Source of the DNA: Phycisphaerae bacterium | Lineage (GTDB): Bacteria; Planctomycetota; Phycisphaerae; UBA1845; Fen-1342 | Direction: 5' to 3' | NCBI GenBank assembly: GCA_028277645.1 | Contig: JANQFV010000040.1 | Span: forward strand, 1-51,729 | Length of the DNA: 51,729 nucleotides | Shown here: positions 1 to 9,810 of the stretch, piece after piece | Layout: every line of letters starts with the position of its first letter | Numbering within the stretch: the first letter of the stretch is position 1 | Translations under genes and position numbers: made by a program | The notes under the pieces: generated by a model | Told to the model about the DNA's origin: nothing | The model's input: the letters and a program-made list of their open reading frames with translations, nothing else | Database searches by the model: none

Positions 1-1737
1 CTGGCGGCAGGAGTCTTCCTGCTAATGCTGGATCCGACCGCCGACGCAACCCGCACGTTGGCGTCGACGCTTCAGGTGTTCCTAGCCGCAGTGCTTTGGG
101 CCGCGCTGGTTCAAGTGTGGAAACGTCGCTCCGCAGTTGCATCGATCGTCGCAGGGCTACTGCTAGGGGCAAACTGCCTGGCTACGCCGCCGATGCTGCT
201 GCTGGTGCCGCTGGTCCCACTGTGGATGCTCTGGAGCGGCGGGAACGTCCGCGTCGCGTGGCACAGACCGGTGCTAAGCCTGCTTGGCACGATAATTGTC
301 ATCGCGCCGGTGACCATCCACAACTATCACACCGCAGGCGAGCTTATCCCCGTATCCGCGCACAGCGGCATCACGCTCTATCAGGGCAACGGCCCAGGCG
401 CCCGCTGGACGTACACGCCGGTCCCCGGCGTCAGCCCGGATCGCGAGCGCATGCACGAAGACGCCGCCCGCGTTTACGAAAAAGAAACCGGACGCCCCGG
501 ATCGTGGAGCGAGATCGATGGCTTCTTTCGGCGCAAGGCCATCGACCGGTGGCGTGCTGATCCACCTGCGGCAATCGCCCTCCTGGCGCGTAAGGCCTAC
601 GCATTCCTGACAGCCCGTAACTACGGCGATATCTACACGCCCGAAGCCGAGATTTCAGCCGGCCTCGCGACGCTGCTGAACCTCGCGCCACTGCGCACCG
701 CGTGGTTGACCATACCCAGTGTCATTGCACTGGTTGGGCTCGCGCGGCGGCTGAAGACACACCTGCCGGCCCTGCTGCTCTTCGCTTTGCCGTGGTTCGT
801 TTGCACCGTGTTCTTCTACTCACCGCGGTACCGGGTACCCGCTACGCCGGTGATTGCGTTGGCTACTGCGTGGCTGATTGGGCAAGCGCTCAGCGGACCC
901 ACACGACGCCGGTGGATCATCATTCTGCTCGCGGGAATCGCCGCATCGATCGGGCTGGGCATAGCGAATCGAGCCACGGGCTTCGACGTTTCCACGCAGT
1001 CGTCAGCCGACTTCAACTGTATCCTGGCCGCGGCCTACGCCACGGATGAGCAATGGGATAGCGCGGTAGAACACTACGAAAGCGCGCTGCGCGAGGCACC
1101 GGAACACGGCCGCGCTCAGCTCGGACTGGCCCGAGCGTTCCGCGAGCTCGACCGCTTGGACGACGCCGAGACGCTGCTGCGCGCGGTCATCGCGCGCAAA
1201 CCAAGCTCGATCGACGCCCGCAACATCCTGGGCATTTGCCTTGTTCGGATGGGACGACCCGCCGACGCGGTCCAGCAATTTCGCCACGCGCTGGCGGTCA
1301 ATCCCGGCATCCCGCAAACGCGCACCAATCTCGGCAACGCGCTCAGCGAGGTCGGCCGTGCGCTGCTGATTCGCAGGGATTACGCCCGCGCCGCCGAGGC
1401 GCTGCGGGAAGCGTGCCAGATGGCACCGACGAATCTCACGGCAATCAACGACTTGGCGTGGCTGCTGGCGACGTGTCCGCGATCAGAATTGCGGAACGGT
1501 GCAGAAGCCGTCCGGCTCGCCGAGCGCGCGTGCGAAGCCACGGCGCACAGCGATGCAAACTTGCTCGATACGCTCGCGGCGGCGTACGCCGAGATCGGTC
1601 AGTTCGCGGACGCCGTTGAGACCATCAAGCAAGCACTCGCGGCGCCGGCCGTGGCCGCGAACGCGGATCTGGCTGCTGAGCTGACCGCGCGATTGCGGCT
1701 GTACGAAGCGGGCCAGCCGTATCGCGCTGCAGATTAG
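1..1737 (+). CDS. GT39-like membrane glycosyltransferase with TPR tail (5' partial)
   Basis: The reading frame is open to the left window edge, so the true start lies upstream; the first ATG inside is at 25 but is not claimed as the start. The visible N-terminal two thirds holds several hydrophobic helices and a lumenal loop with a YxGN-type segment (LYQGNGPGA), as in dolichyl-phosphate-mannose-type (GT39/ArnT-like) glycosyltransferases that use lipid-linked sugars at the outer face of the inner membrane. After the last membrane helix (about position 990) come several TPR units covering roughly the last 230 residues. It is convergent with a paralogue of the same architecture whose stop lies 22 nt away. 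Donor and acceptor cannot be read from the sequence; protein or envelope glycosylation is likely. The catalytic acidic loop is expected in the missing part. Confidence 0.75.
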   Translation: MAAGVFLLMLDPTADATRTLASTLQVFLAAVLWAALVQVWKRRSAVASIVAGLLLGANCLATPPMLLLVPLVPLWMLWSGGNVRVAWHRPVLSLLGTIIVIAPVTIHNYHTAGELIPVSAHSGITLYQGNGPGARWTYTPVPGVSPDRERMHEDAARVYEKETGRPGSWSEIDGFFRRKAIDRWRADPPAAIALLARKAYAFLTARNYGDIYTPEAEISAGLATLLNLAPLRTAWLTIPSVIALVGLARRLKTHLPALLLFALPWFVCTVFFYSPRYRVPATPVIALATAWLIGQALSGPTRRRWIIILLAGIAASIGLGIANRATGFDVSTQSSADFNCILAAAYATDEQWDSAVEHYESALREAPEHGRAQLGLARAFRELDRLDDAETLLRAVIARKPSSIDARNILGICLVRMGRPADAVQQFRHALAVNPGIPQTRTNLGNALSEVGRALLIRRDYARAAEALREACQMAPTNLTAINDLAWLLATCPRSELRNGAEAVRLAERACEATAHSDANLLDTLAAAYAEIGQFADAVETIKQALAAPAVAANADLAAELTARLRLYEAGQPYRAAD

Positions 1738-1759
1738 ACGTGGGATTGAAGGAGCCTGG

Positions 1760-3505
1760 TTATGGGCCGGGCGACTTCTGCTGCGCACGCTGCTGAGCGA
1801 GCAACAGTTGGCGCTGGGCAGGCGCGAAACCAGGCCGCGTTCGCAGCACGGCGCGAAAGTGCGTACACGCCTCGTCATAGCGTTCCTGTTGGATCAGCGT
1901 CACGCCCAGACCCATGTGCGCCTCGACGTCGGTCGGGTGCGCGGCGAGGGCCGACTCGAATTCTGCGCAGGCCGCAGCCGGGTCGTCGAGCCGCGCCCAG
2001 GCCCGCGCCCGGTCAGTGTGCCACTTGGCAATCTCGGCGCCTCGGGGCGACGTCGGCCAGCCGCCCCACGTCGCGAGCGCGATCCACGCAACGCCCACCA
2101 GCGCGCTCCCCCGTTGCGCGCGTACACGTAACCGGCGAATGACCTCAAACACCCCCCCTGCCGCCAGGACCATCAGGAACGGCACAATCGGCAGGCGATA
2201 GCGCCCGGCGATAAAGAACGGCCACACGGACAGGAAGTACGTAACAACCAACACGCACAGCAGTACGACGACTTCGTGCCGCCGACGAATCGTCCGATCG
2301 TCGTCATCGTGCGCTGATTCGTTGCGCTGTCTTGTGAAGAGTAGAAATGCGAGACCCACCACGGCCGCGCCGAGCACGGCGCCGAAGTGTACCGGCAACG
2401 GCGACAACACTACGGATTGCGTCCGCTCTACGCGCAGGACCTTGTTGTGTGCGATCTCCCACGCTCCCCAGAACATGATCAGCTTGCGTCCGCAGAGTTG
2501 CGCAAACTCCAGCGGGTTGCCGGCAATCCACGCCAAGGCCTCATGCGTGAAGTGCCGTGAGACGGCGCTGGAAGTCAGTTCACGTCCCTGGCTACGCTCT
2601 AGGCTTGCGACCAGAGCGGGGTAGTCGAAGCACGTGCGAAACGTGCCGACGCCGGGAATCTCGTCCGTGATGCCGCCGTCGGCCTGCGGGTTGTTGCCGA
2701 TGTAGAGGTTGATGCCGGCATTGGACGTAATCAGCACGAATTCACCGGACACGTAGTAGTTCCGAAACGTCGCCGGCGCGAGCGCAGCGACCATGCCGCA
2801 CAGGAGTCCGCCACCGACGAACACGATCCGACGCAGCTCGCCGCGCCGTGTTGCGACCCACCCGGCCCAGATGAGGATCGCTGGCGCCAACAGCAACGCG
2901 TTTGGCCGCACCAGCGCCGCCAGCCCCAGCAGCAAACCGCCGAGCGCTGCCCGCGTCAGTGACAATCGCTCCGTCCACGTTGCCACGATCAACACCAGCC
3001 CCCACAGCAGCGGGATCAGCAGCACGGGGGCGTGTAGTTCCGTTTCAAAGTAGATCAGCACCCAGTACGTGCCGGCCAGCGCCAGCCAGCAAAGTGCCAC
3101 AGCGCCGCCGAACCAACGGCGGCTAAACGCGAATCCCAACCCAAGCGCCAACATGCCCAGTACGCTCTGCACGATCCGTAAAACCAACGGCGAGCTTCCA
3201 AACACCCGATAACATCCGGCCAGGAAATAGGGATATCCCGGCGGTCGCAGGAACGGCGTCCCCCGGACCTGCGGATCCTCGTATGGTCGCGGCGGGGTCC
3301 AGTCGCCAGTCGCCAATCCACGCGCCCAGTAGTCATGGAACTGAGCGTCTACACCGGGAGCGCGAAAGTCCGGCGCGTGAGAAAACTCGACCACGTACGC
3401 AATTCGCAACACCAGCGCAACGACAAACAACCCCACCAGGGCCAGTGGCATCCACCAGCTCCGGGGCCTCGGCTGCGGTACATCGTTCGCTGCGTCGGCG
3501 GACAT
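1760..3505 (-). CDS. GT39-like membrane glycosyltransferase with C-terminal TPR
   Basis: A 581-residue polytopic membrane protein. The first helix (about residues 17-37) is followed by a loop with acidic residues (DAQFHDYWARGL) and a RPPGYPYFLAG segment, both typical of GT39/PMT-like glycosyltransferases. A lumenal IGNNPQADGG loop parallels the YQGN loop of the neighbouring gene. The last 70 or so residues form one to two TPR units (about 510-570). The ATG at 3505 has a GGAG about 8 nt upstream, which supports this start. It likely transfers a sugar from a polyprenyl-phosphate donor outside the inner membrane, but the substrate is unknown. It lies tail to tail with its paralogue and head to head with the namZ-like gene, 170 nt apart. 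Confidence 0.8.
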   Translation of the reverse strand: MSADAANDVPQPRPRSWWMPLALVGLFVVALVLRIAYVVEFSHAPDFRAPGVDAQFHDYWARGLATGDWTPPRPYEDPQVRGTPFLRPPGYPYFLAGCYRVFGSSPLVLRIVQSVLGMLALGLGFAFSRRWFGGAVALCWLALAGTYWVLIYFETELHAPVLLIPLLWGLVLIVATWTERLSLTRAALGGLLLGLAALVRPNALLLAPAILIWAGWVATRRGELRRIVFVGGGLLCGMVAALAPATFRNYYVSGEFVLITSNAGINLYIGNNPQADGGITDEIPGVGTFRTCFDYPALVASLERSQGRELTSSAVSRHFTHEALAWIAGNPLEFAQLCGRKLIMFWGAWEIAHNKVLRVERTQSVVLSPLPVHFGAVLGAAVVGLAFLLFTRQRNESAHDDDDRTIRRRHEVVVLLCVLVVTYFLSVWPFFIAGRYRLPIVPFLMVLAAGGVFEVIRRLRVRAQRGSALVGVAWIALATWGGWPTSPRGAEIAKWHTDRARAWARLDDPAAACAEFESALAAHPTDVEAHMGLGVTLIQQERYDEACTHFRAVLRTRPGFAPAQRQLLLAQQRAQQKSPGP

Positions 3506-3675
3506 TGCACGCTCCTGCCTGCGCGGCTACGGCTGACTCGTCGGATCGTCCGGCACCGTCCGGCTGAGGTCAATGGTTTGACGCCCCGTGTTTCGTCCTG
3601 GAGACTCTCCGACATCATCGATCTGCATGACAGCGATCGCACAGTAGTGGTTCTCAACGCAAACCTGGAGTTCCG

Positions 3676-4923
3676 ATGTCAAGCCACCCTAGCCCACCCG
3701 TATTAACGCTCACCTGCCTGATCGCACTGCTGGCTCCGGCCGGCTGCGCGATCGCTGAACGCCCTGCCGTGCAGCTTGGGATTGACGTGCTGATCGAACG
3801 CGACTTCGACGTGCTGCGCGGCCGCCATGTCGGCCTCATTACCAACGCCACCGGCGTCGCAGGCGATCTACGCGCTACAGTCGACATTTTGCACGAGGCC
3901 CGCGACGTACAGTTGGTGGCGCTGTTCGCCCCGGAGCACGGCATCCGCGGGGCGGCCTACGCCGGCGACAAGGTCGAAGACGCCCGCGACCCGGGCACCG
4001 GCTTACCGGTCTATTCGCTGTACGGCAAGACGCGCGCTCCGACGCCGGAGATGCTCACCAATATTGACACGCTCGTGTTTGACATCCAGGACATCGGCTC
4101 ACGCTCCTACACCTACATCAGCACGATGGCGGCTGCGATGGAAGCGGCGGCGGAACACGATATCGCGTTCGTCGTGCTCGACCGACCCAACCCGCTCGGC
4201 GGCAACCGGATGGAAGGCCGACCGCTCGATATGGAATACCAGTCGTTCGTTGGTTATCTGCCGATCCCCTATGTTCACGGACTGACTGTCGGCGAGCTGG
4301 CCCGCATGATCGTCGGCGAAGGCTGGCCGCCAACGTGTCGCAAGCTGCGACTCACCGTCGTACCGATGCGCGGCTGGCGTCGCGACATGAATTTTGACGA
4401 CACCGGGCTGCACTGGGTACCCACTTCGCCGCACGTCCCGCGCAGCGACTCCGCCCTGTTCTACGCGGCCACCGGCATCATGGGGGAACTCCGCATCATC
4501 AGCGAGGGCGTTGGCTATCCACTGCCGTTCGAGGTAGCCGCGGCTCCGATGCTGGATGCACAGCGGCTGGCCGATGCACTGAACGCCCGCCGGCTGCGCG
4601 GCGTTCAATTCCGCCCTGTCCACTACAAGCCATACTACGCATCGTACAAAGGTGAACTCTGCAACGGCGTGCAGATTCACCTGACCGATCCGGAACAGGC
4701 GGATCTGACCACGATCCAGTTTCACGTGATGCAAATCGCGCGCGATAATTTCGACGTCGAGCTATTCAACGGCAAACGCGACGCGATGTTCGACAAAGTC
4801 TGCGGGACGAGCCGCATGCGCGAGCTGTTTCAGGCCGGAGCCTCAATCGACAAGATCTTCGGCTGCTGGAACAAAGGCCTCGACGAGTTCGCGCAGCAGG
4901 CCCGGCCGTATCTTCTTTACTAA
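3676..4923 (+). CDS. namZ: Exo-beta-N-acetylmuramidase, NamZ family (DUF1343, GH171)
   Basis: A 415-residue exported protein that matches the DUF1343/NamZ family almost end to end. NamZ enzymes release MurNAc from the non-reducing end of peptide-free peptidoglycan fragments. Family hallmarks are visible in order: LITNATG (55-60), FAPEHGIRG with E87-H88, the SLYG segment near 114-117, DIQDIGSRSYTYIS (136-149) and LDRPNPLGG (168-176). Residues 9-27 form a signal peptide; C24 in PAGC could be lipidated, but the lipobox is poor, so cleavage after AIA (27) is equally possible. GGAG at 3667-3670 lies 5 nt before the ATG. It is transcribed away from the GT39 gene and followed by a strong hairpin. 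With murQ, a sugar kinase and amidases in the same window, a role in MurNAc recovery is well supported by family knowledge, though the substrate is not proven here. Confidence 0.9.
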   Translation: MSSHPSPPVLTLTCLIALLAPAGCAIAERPAVQLGIDVLIERDFDVLRGRHVGLITNATGVAGDLRATVDILHEARDVQLVALFAPEHGIRGAAYAGDKVEDARDPGTGLPVYSLYGKTRAPTPEMLTNIDTLVFDIQDIGSRSYTYISTMAAAMEAAAEHDIAFVVLDRPNPLGGNRMEGRPLDMEYQSFVGYLPIPYVHGLTVGELARMIVGEGWPPTCRKLRLTVVPMRGWRRDMNFDDTGLHWVPTSPHVPRSDSALFYAATGIMGELRIISEGVGYPLPFEVAAAPMLDAQRLADALNARRLRGVQFRPVHYKPYYASYKGELCNGVQIHLTDPEQADLTTIQFHVMQIARDNFDVELFNGKRDAMFDKVCGTSRMRELFQAGASIDKIFGCWNKGLDEFAQQARPYLLY

Positions 4924-4961
4924 TAGCAAGAGCCAGTAGCCTGATCGACCGCGCAAAGAGC

Positions 4962-4998
4962 GGCGGCCGGCACGTGCAGGTAACACGCGCCGGCCGCC
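4962..4998. terminator. Perfect 10-bp hairpin between convergent genes
   Basis: Arms 4962-4971 (GGCGGCCGGC) and 4989-4998 (GCCGGCCGCC) are exact inverse complements with a 17-nt loop. The hairpin lies 39 nt after the namZ stop and 24 nt after the stop of the convergent large secreted-protein gene, so it can serve both. There is no clear T run, so factor-independent action is uncertain. Confidence 0.55.
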
Positions 4999-5021
4999 AG
5001 CGGATATCAGAGTCTAGTTGC

Positions 5022-8000
5022 TTACGGACACGGAATCGGCACTCCGCCGCCGGTCAGCAGATCGACGAACGGGTTGATATCGCCGAACGACGGGTAATCA
5101 CCGTCGTCGTTGATATCGCCGTTCTTCGGGTCGCAGGCGGGGTAATCCAACTGCCACTGGGCATTGTTGACCAGGTAGTCGACGAACGGGTTGATATCGC
5201 CGAACCCGATCTCGCCGTCGCAGTCGAGGTCACCCAGACAGGGGACGGCCGACTCGAGCAACAGGATGTCGATCTTGATCGACCTCGTCAGATCGATAAT
5301 CGGCGATGGAACCTCATCCACGCTGGATGTCACAATGCGCGCCCACCGCTGGTCGGTCGTGTCGAGCCAGTACCACTCGAGCAGGCCCGACTGACCCGGA
5401 TTGCCGGTGTCCGTCGCGAGCGAACTCGAGCTCAGATACGGGCCGAGCGCCGCGAAGTGTTGATCGGTCGAACCGGAGAACGTGGGCTCCTGGAACAGGA
5501 TCTCTTCGTTCGGATCAAACGCCACATCATCGAAGTCACAGATGACGAAGTCCAGCCCGCCGTCGGCCTCAACGTTGATCACGTTGTCGACATAGAGCGT
5601 ATACGCACCGGCACTGCGATCCGGCGAGGCGGCGTTCACCGCGACTGCCAAGTGGTCGATCGTGCCGCGGGTCCCGTCGATATTACCGTCCCCGGTGAAG
5701 CCGGTTACGTTGTTCGGGTCCGTAGGATCGAAGATGATCGTCTGCCAGTTCGGGCCCGGCACAACGGCGATGCCCTGCGGTGCGCCATTCACCGAGGTCG
5801 GTGCACCGACCCATTCCAGGTCGCCCGTACCGCTACCCTCGGAGCCCAGCGGGCCAGTATCACCCGTTTCGCGAACACCGAGCGAGATCAGCACAGCACC
5901 ATTACCCACACCGACCTCCAGCGGATCGGACGCGGTCGTGCCGATCGCATTCGTCGCCTCGGCCGTGATGGCCTCGAGGGCGACCAGCGACCGCGTGAGC
6001 GACACCACAATGCCGTTCGGATCCATCGCGCCGGCGTACGTACCGATGGTGGTTGCATTGGGGTCCTTGATTACCAGTGACGTCACATCGACCTCGACAC
6101 CGGTGACCAGCACCGACGTGTCACCAGCCGCCAGCGGGGCCGAGATTGCCGGCTTGAGCGGGGGCTGCGGGCCGATCTGCTCGAACCGCACCGGGCCGAT
6201 CTCGACGCAGTAGTCGTCGTAGTACGCGTCGTTGGCACTGGAATAACCACCGCCGATACGCATCTTGTCATAGAACGTGTCCGCCGTGAGCTGGATGTTC
6301 TTGGCGGCGAGCAGCTCGTCGACGTAGACGTCGACCCGCTGACCCTTGTGCACGATGGTGAACGTGTGCCAGCCGACCGAACGCAGCGGTGCGTCATGCT
6401 CGGTCAGGTCGATCCAGTTCGGACCGCCGTTGCTGTTGGCGCGGTATTGGTAGTAGTTGGTGTCCTGCGGGGACCACGACAGCATGCCGACGTGCTGATA
6501 GAAGAAGTCGGCGACCTGCCCGTTGAGCTGCGCGAACTGCACGTTCGACGCACCCGGCCCGTACCCGTCAAAGATGTGTACGTTCCAGATGACCGGGTTC
6601 ACCTCGGTCGGCGTGGTCACCGCCATGTCCCGCTCAACGCGCGTCGTTCCGACCGCGCCGTAAATTGACTGCGTACCGGAGGGATCGGTTGCATTGAGGT
6701 CGGTAGAGAGCGTCAAACGGGCGGCGCTCCCAGAGTCAAGCCAGGCGGCCTCGTACGCCGTCTGGTTGTACTCGAAGTCGTCACAGTAGATGACGGTCGC
6801 GGTCCCGGTCGTCACCGTCTCGTAGTCCGACGGTACACTGTCGACGCCGCCAACGGTGTAATACGCCGTAACGGTCTCATTGGGATCCATACCACTGACG
6901 GTGACATCCCAACGATCCGGATCGCCGACGACCGACTCCGTGAAGTCCGTCGTGTTCACTGTGACCGTGACCGTATCGGCGTCGGGCGGCAAGGCGAGCA
7001 CACGCACCGTTGTCTCACCAGCGGCCGGAGCCTTGTACAGGACCGGTGCCACGAATGCGACAGTCACTGCATCGGAGAGTCCGCTGACTTCCGCATTGAC
7101 CGTCTGTCGAGCCGTCACGGTGTCGCCCGTCGCGAGGGTGATGGTGTCCAACGGTACAGAGGCGGTTGACCCGGTGATCGTTGTCGTGCTACCGGCAACG
7201 TTCGGATCGCCGTTGACGAACACCTCGACCAGCGAAGCGCTGGCGAACGGCGCGTCATACAGACCGGAGACAGCAACCGAAGTGGAACCCGGGGCGATTG
7301 GCGCATCCACTACTGGCGGCACTGGCATAGCCTGCGCCACCTTCGGATAAGCGAAATCGCTCGTATCCGCGCCAATCGTCTGCGTCGCAGAGATTGACTG
7401 TCCCACGGCCAGCGGATCGTTCGGATCGAAAACGAAGTCCGTCTCGGCCGTGTTGGGATCGACCGGGGCGCCGTATGGCTCACCATCGACATAGAGCTGC
7501 ACCGCCACGGCGTTTGGATCGTTGATCACGCGCACGGTGGTCTGATCGCCGACCACAATCGGCCCAACGATTTCCGGCGCGGCCGGCAGATTAGGATCGG
7601 CCTCTGAACGCAGGTGCAGGTGGAAGCGAATCGCCGTGCCCGCGTCGGAGAAGGTCGGGCTCGTACCACACGAGAAGCCGATGTTGTGATACAGGCCAAG
7701 CGACTCCTGCTCACTGGACGGATAGGTCCAGAGCAACCGATGGCTTGTCGTGCCGTCATACGCCGTCGTGGTCGACAGCCCCGAGAAGGAGGCGCTCGTC
7801 GTGCTCTGACCGCGCACCTGGCTGAGCCAGTTGGTGTCGTCTTCCATGTCCTGAATGACGTCGATCACTGCGCCGTTGGGATCGAGCAGCTCAATTCGGT
7901 CGAGGTATGCCTCGTGCGGGCCGGTCCAGCCGCCATCGGCAATGGCGAACCAAATGCTGTCGATGCTCCGCACACCGGCGGGCGCCGCGTCAACCTGGCC

Positions 8001-9515
8001 GTTGCCACCCAGCCAGCCGATCACGACGTTGGGGTCGTCCAGCGGAAACTCGACCGTCTGCCAGCGCGAGTTGTCGTTGAACAGCGTGACGCCGGTGGGG
8101 TACAGCTTGCCACCCGCAAGGGATGCGACGTCGGAAACGCCGATGAACTCCCAGCCACCCGGTGGATCGAAGCCGCAGTTGTTGCCGTCTTCATCCAGCA
8201 CAAAGGAGAGTGTGAACGGCGACGGCTCCGGCAGCACGGTGACCGGATTCGAGAAATCGCTCCAGAGACCGGACACACTGTCGTGCTGGCGCGCCTCGAA
8301 CACCTCGCCGCCCATGGCGAGGTTCGGATCGGCACCGGCAGACAGGACGAACGTGACATCGTTCGGATCGGTGACCGCGACGTTCTGCTGCAGAACGCCG
8401 TCACGCCACAGTTCCACCTGGTCAACGGTCGTGATCAGGCCGGTGACGGTGACGTTCGGATCGTCGGCGATAATCGGCGCGACGATTTTCGGCTTCACAA
8501 CCGGATCCGGCATCGTCGCCTCGAACTGCAACTCGTCGATGCCGACGATGATGGTGCCAATCGCACCTGCTTCGACAACGTGGGTGAAGGCAATGTGCTC
8601 GAGTGTGCCGCGGCTGTCCGTGGCGCCCAGGATGCCATCGCCCGTGAATGGTGCGAAGCCACCATCCATCCAGGCCCCGCCGTCGACACGGTACTTACCG
8701 TTCGACAGATCCCACTCCAACGCGACGGAGCCGGGGAACGTCACGGGCAGCGTATACGCCGGGATCGGCGTGATCACGCCCGCGGTGGTCGCGTACGCAC
8801 CATTCACCGCAACGTCGTCGCTGTTTGGATCGTGCGTGGACTCGAATGTGCGGTTGTCTCCCCAAGAGATAACCAGCGCGGTGATGTTGGGATCATCTTC
8901 GACGTCCACGATGACGTCATCGCCACCCAGCGTCGAGTCGATCACGCCGTCATCGCCGGCCTTGATTAGAGTCAGCGTCGAAGCGTCGACACCGACCCAC
9001 TCGACCGCGCCCAGGGAGCCACCATCCTGAAGTTGCGGCACGTTGACGCCGGTCTCACGGATACCCAGGCAGATGCCAAGCTGGCCGTAGAAGATCTCGC
9101 TCTGGTTGGTGATCTTGAAGCGGACTTTGCCGCCCAAGTCCAGCGCCGGGTTGGGGCGCTCGGCACCGTTGAATGTCGAAAGCCGGACCCAGCCATCGGG
9201 GTTATTCGGGTCAAGCCATTTCCAGGATACTTCCATCGCCGCCGCACCCTCGGTCACCAGATTGGACCAGCGCGACGCGTAGTTGTTGTTGTTCGGCGGC
9301 GGCGGGTTGTTCCGGATGATGTACCCGAAGCATTCGGGCGTGGAGTACTCGGGAATCCGGAACATCTCTTTCTGGCCGTGATTAGGGTCATCAATGGTCC
9401 CGGGACCGGAGCCGTTGAAGCCGACCAGCTCGGACGGATACTGCGCCCATGCCGCTGTGGACAGGAGCCCCAGGACGCACACACACAGGCACGCCCGGAC
9501 TAAAGACCGTGTCAT
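5022..9515 (-). CDS. Large secreted multidomain protein with dockerin-like tail
   Basis: A 1497-residue secreted protein. The frame opens further upstream, but ATG 9515 is chosen because GGAGG lies about 8 nt before it and it begins a clean signal peptide (MTRSLVRACLC...AAWA, cleavage near residue 23). The middle is a series of beta-rich, Ig-like modules (PVVDAPIAPGSTSVAVSGL and similar openings recur) plus jelly-roll or LamG-like segments, one starting at VIYCDDFEYNQTAYEAAW. The last 70 or so residues hold two EF-hand/dockerin-like repeats, GDLDCDGEIGFGDINPFVDY and GDINDDGDYPSFGDINPFVD. The tripeptide DPN occurs about 19 times, far above chance. No catalytic motif was recognised. It probably acts at the surface or outside the cell as an adhesin or binding scaffold. 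A terminator for the upstream PEP-CTERM gene precedes it, so it likely has its own promoter in 9516-9655. Confidence 0.8.
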   Translation of the reverse strand: MTRSLVRACLCVCVLGLLSTAAWAQYPSELVGFNGSGPGTIDDPNHGQKEMFRIPEYSTPECFGYIIRNNPPPPNNNNYASRWSNLVTEGAAAMEVSWKWLDPNNPDGWVRLSTFNGAERPNPALDLGGKVRFKITNQSEIFYGQLGICLGIRETGVNVPQLQDGGSLGAVEWVGVDASTLTLIKAGDDGVIDSTLGGDDVIVDVEDDPNITALVISWGDNRTFESTHDPNSDDVAVNGAYATTAGVITPIPAYTLPVTFPGSVALEWDLSNGKYRVDGGAWMDGGFAPFTGDGILGATDSRGTLEHIAFTHVVEAGAIGTIIVGIDELQFEATMPDPVVKPKIVAPIIADDPNVTVTGLITTVDQVELWRDGVLQQNVAVTDPNDVTFVLSAGADPNLAMGGEVFEARQHDSVSGLWSDFSNPVTVLPEPSPFTLSFVLDEDGNNCGFDPPGGWEFIGVSDVASLAGGKLYPTGVTLFNDNSRWQTVEFPLDDPNVVIGWLGGNGQVDAAPAGVRSIDSIWFAIADGGWTGPHEAYLDRIELLDPNGAVIDVIQDMEDDTNWLSQVRGQSTTSASFSGLSTTTAYDGTTSHRLLWTYPSSEQESLGLYHNIGFSCGTSPTFSDAGTAIRFHLHLRSEADPNLPAAPEIVGPIVVGDQTTVRVINDPNAVAVQLYVDGEPYGAPVDPNTAETDFVFDPNDPLAVGQSISATQTIGADTSDFAYPKVAQAMPVPPVVDAPIAPGSTSVAVSGLYDAPFASASLVEVFVNGDPNVAGSTTTITGSTASVPLDTITLATGDTVTARQTVNAEVSGLSDAVTVAFVAPVLYKAPAAGETTVRVLALPPDADTVTVTVNTTDFTESVVGDPDRWDVTVSGMDPNETVTAYYTVGGVDSVPSDYETVTTGTATVIYCDDFEYNQTAYEAAWLDSGSAARLTLSTDLNATDPSGTQSIYGAVGTTRVERDMAVTTPTEVNPVIWNVHIFDGYGPGASNVQFAQLNGQVADFFYQHVGMLSWSPQDTNYYQYRANSNGGPNWIDLTEHDAPLRSVGWHTFTIVHKGQRVDVYVDELLAAKNIQLTADTFYDKMRIGGGYSSANDAYYDDYCVEIGPVRFEQIGPQPPLKPAISAPLAAGDTSVLVTGVEVDVTSLVIKDPNATTIGTYAGAMDPNGIVVSLTRSLVALEAITAEATNAIGTTASDPLEVGVGNGAVLISLGVRETGDTGPLGSEGSGTGDLEWVGAPTSVNGAPQGIAVVPGPNWQTIIFDPTDPNNVTGFTGDGNIDGTRGTIDHLAVAVNAASPDRSAGAYTLYVDNVINVEADGGLDFVICDFDDVAFDPNEEILFQEPTFSGSTDQHFAALGPYLSSSSLATDTGNPGQSGLLEWYWLDTTDQRWARIVTSSVDEVPSPIIDLTRSIKIDILLLESAVPCLGDLDCDGEIGFGDINPFVDYLVNNAQWQLDYPACDPKNGDINDDGDYPSFGDINPFVDLLTGGGVPIPCP

Positions 9516-9655
9516 TTCGCGTTCCTCCGTATCATTAAGACGAGGGTAGCGGGCACAGGCGGGGACCGCCGCGCTGTCGTGCCCAGTTCCAGTTACTTCT
9601 GTCATCGGCTGATCCGCGCTGAACTCCGAGGTCCGGCACGTCCCGCGGTCCAAAG

Positions 9656-9697
9656 AAAAACGCCCCGCCCCGTCTGAATCGCGACGAAGCGGAGCGT
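9656..9697 (-). terminator. Factor-independent terminator after the PEP-CTERM gene
   Basis: Read on the minus strand, ACGCTCCGC (9697-9689) pairs with GCGGGGCGT (ending at 9660), giving a 9-bp stem with one G-U pair, followed at once by a run of T (complement of the AAAAA at 9656-9660). This is the classical intrinsic terminator layout and lies about 115 nt after the PEP-CTERM stop. Confidence 0.7.
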
Positions 9698-9751
9698 CTT
9701 GCGTCATTGAGTCATTTGCCTCTTACGGGCGGCGACAGCCGCTCCCGGATC

Positions 9752-9778
9752 CCGCGGCGCCACGTTCAGGCGCCGCGG
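9752..9778. terminator. Perfect 10-bp hairpin downstream of the PEP-CTERM gene
   Basis: Arms CCGCGGCGCC (9752-9761) and GGCGCCGCGG (9769-9778) pair exactly around a 7-nt loop, 32 nt after the PEP-CTERM stop. It lacks a T run. It may protect the 3' end of the transcript or add to the intrinsic terminator at 9656-9697. Confidence 0.5.
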
Positions 9779-9810
9779 CAAGAGTGTTTCACCGCCGTAA
9801 CAGTGAGCGT

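Noticed and set aside
9516..9707. 64-residue upstream extension of the large secreted protein
   Set aside because: It would place the signal peptide inside the protein and pass through the terminator region.
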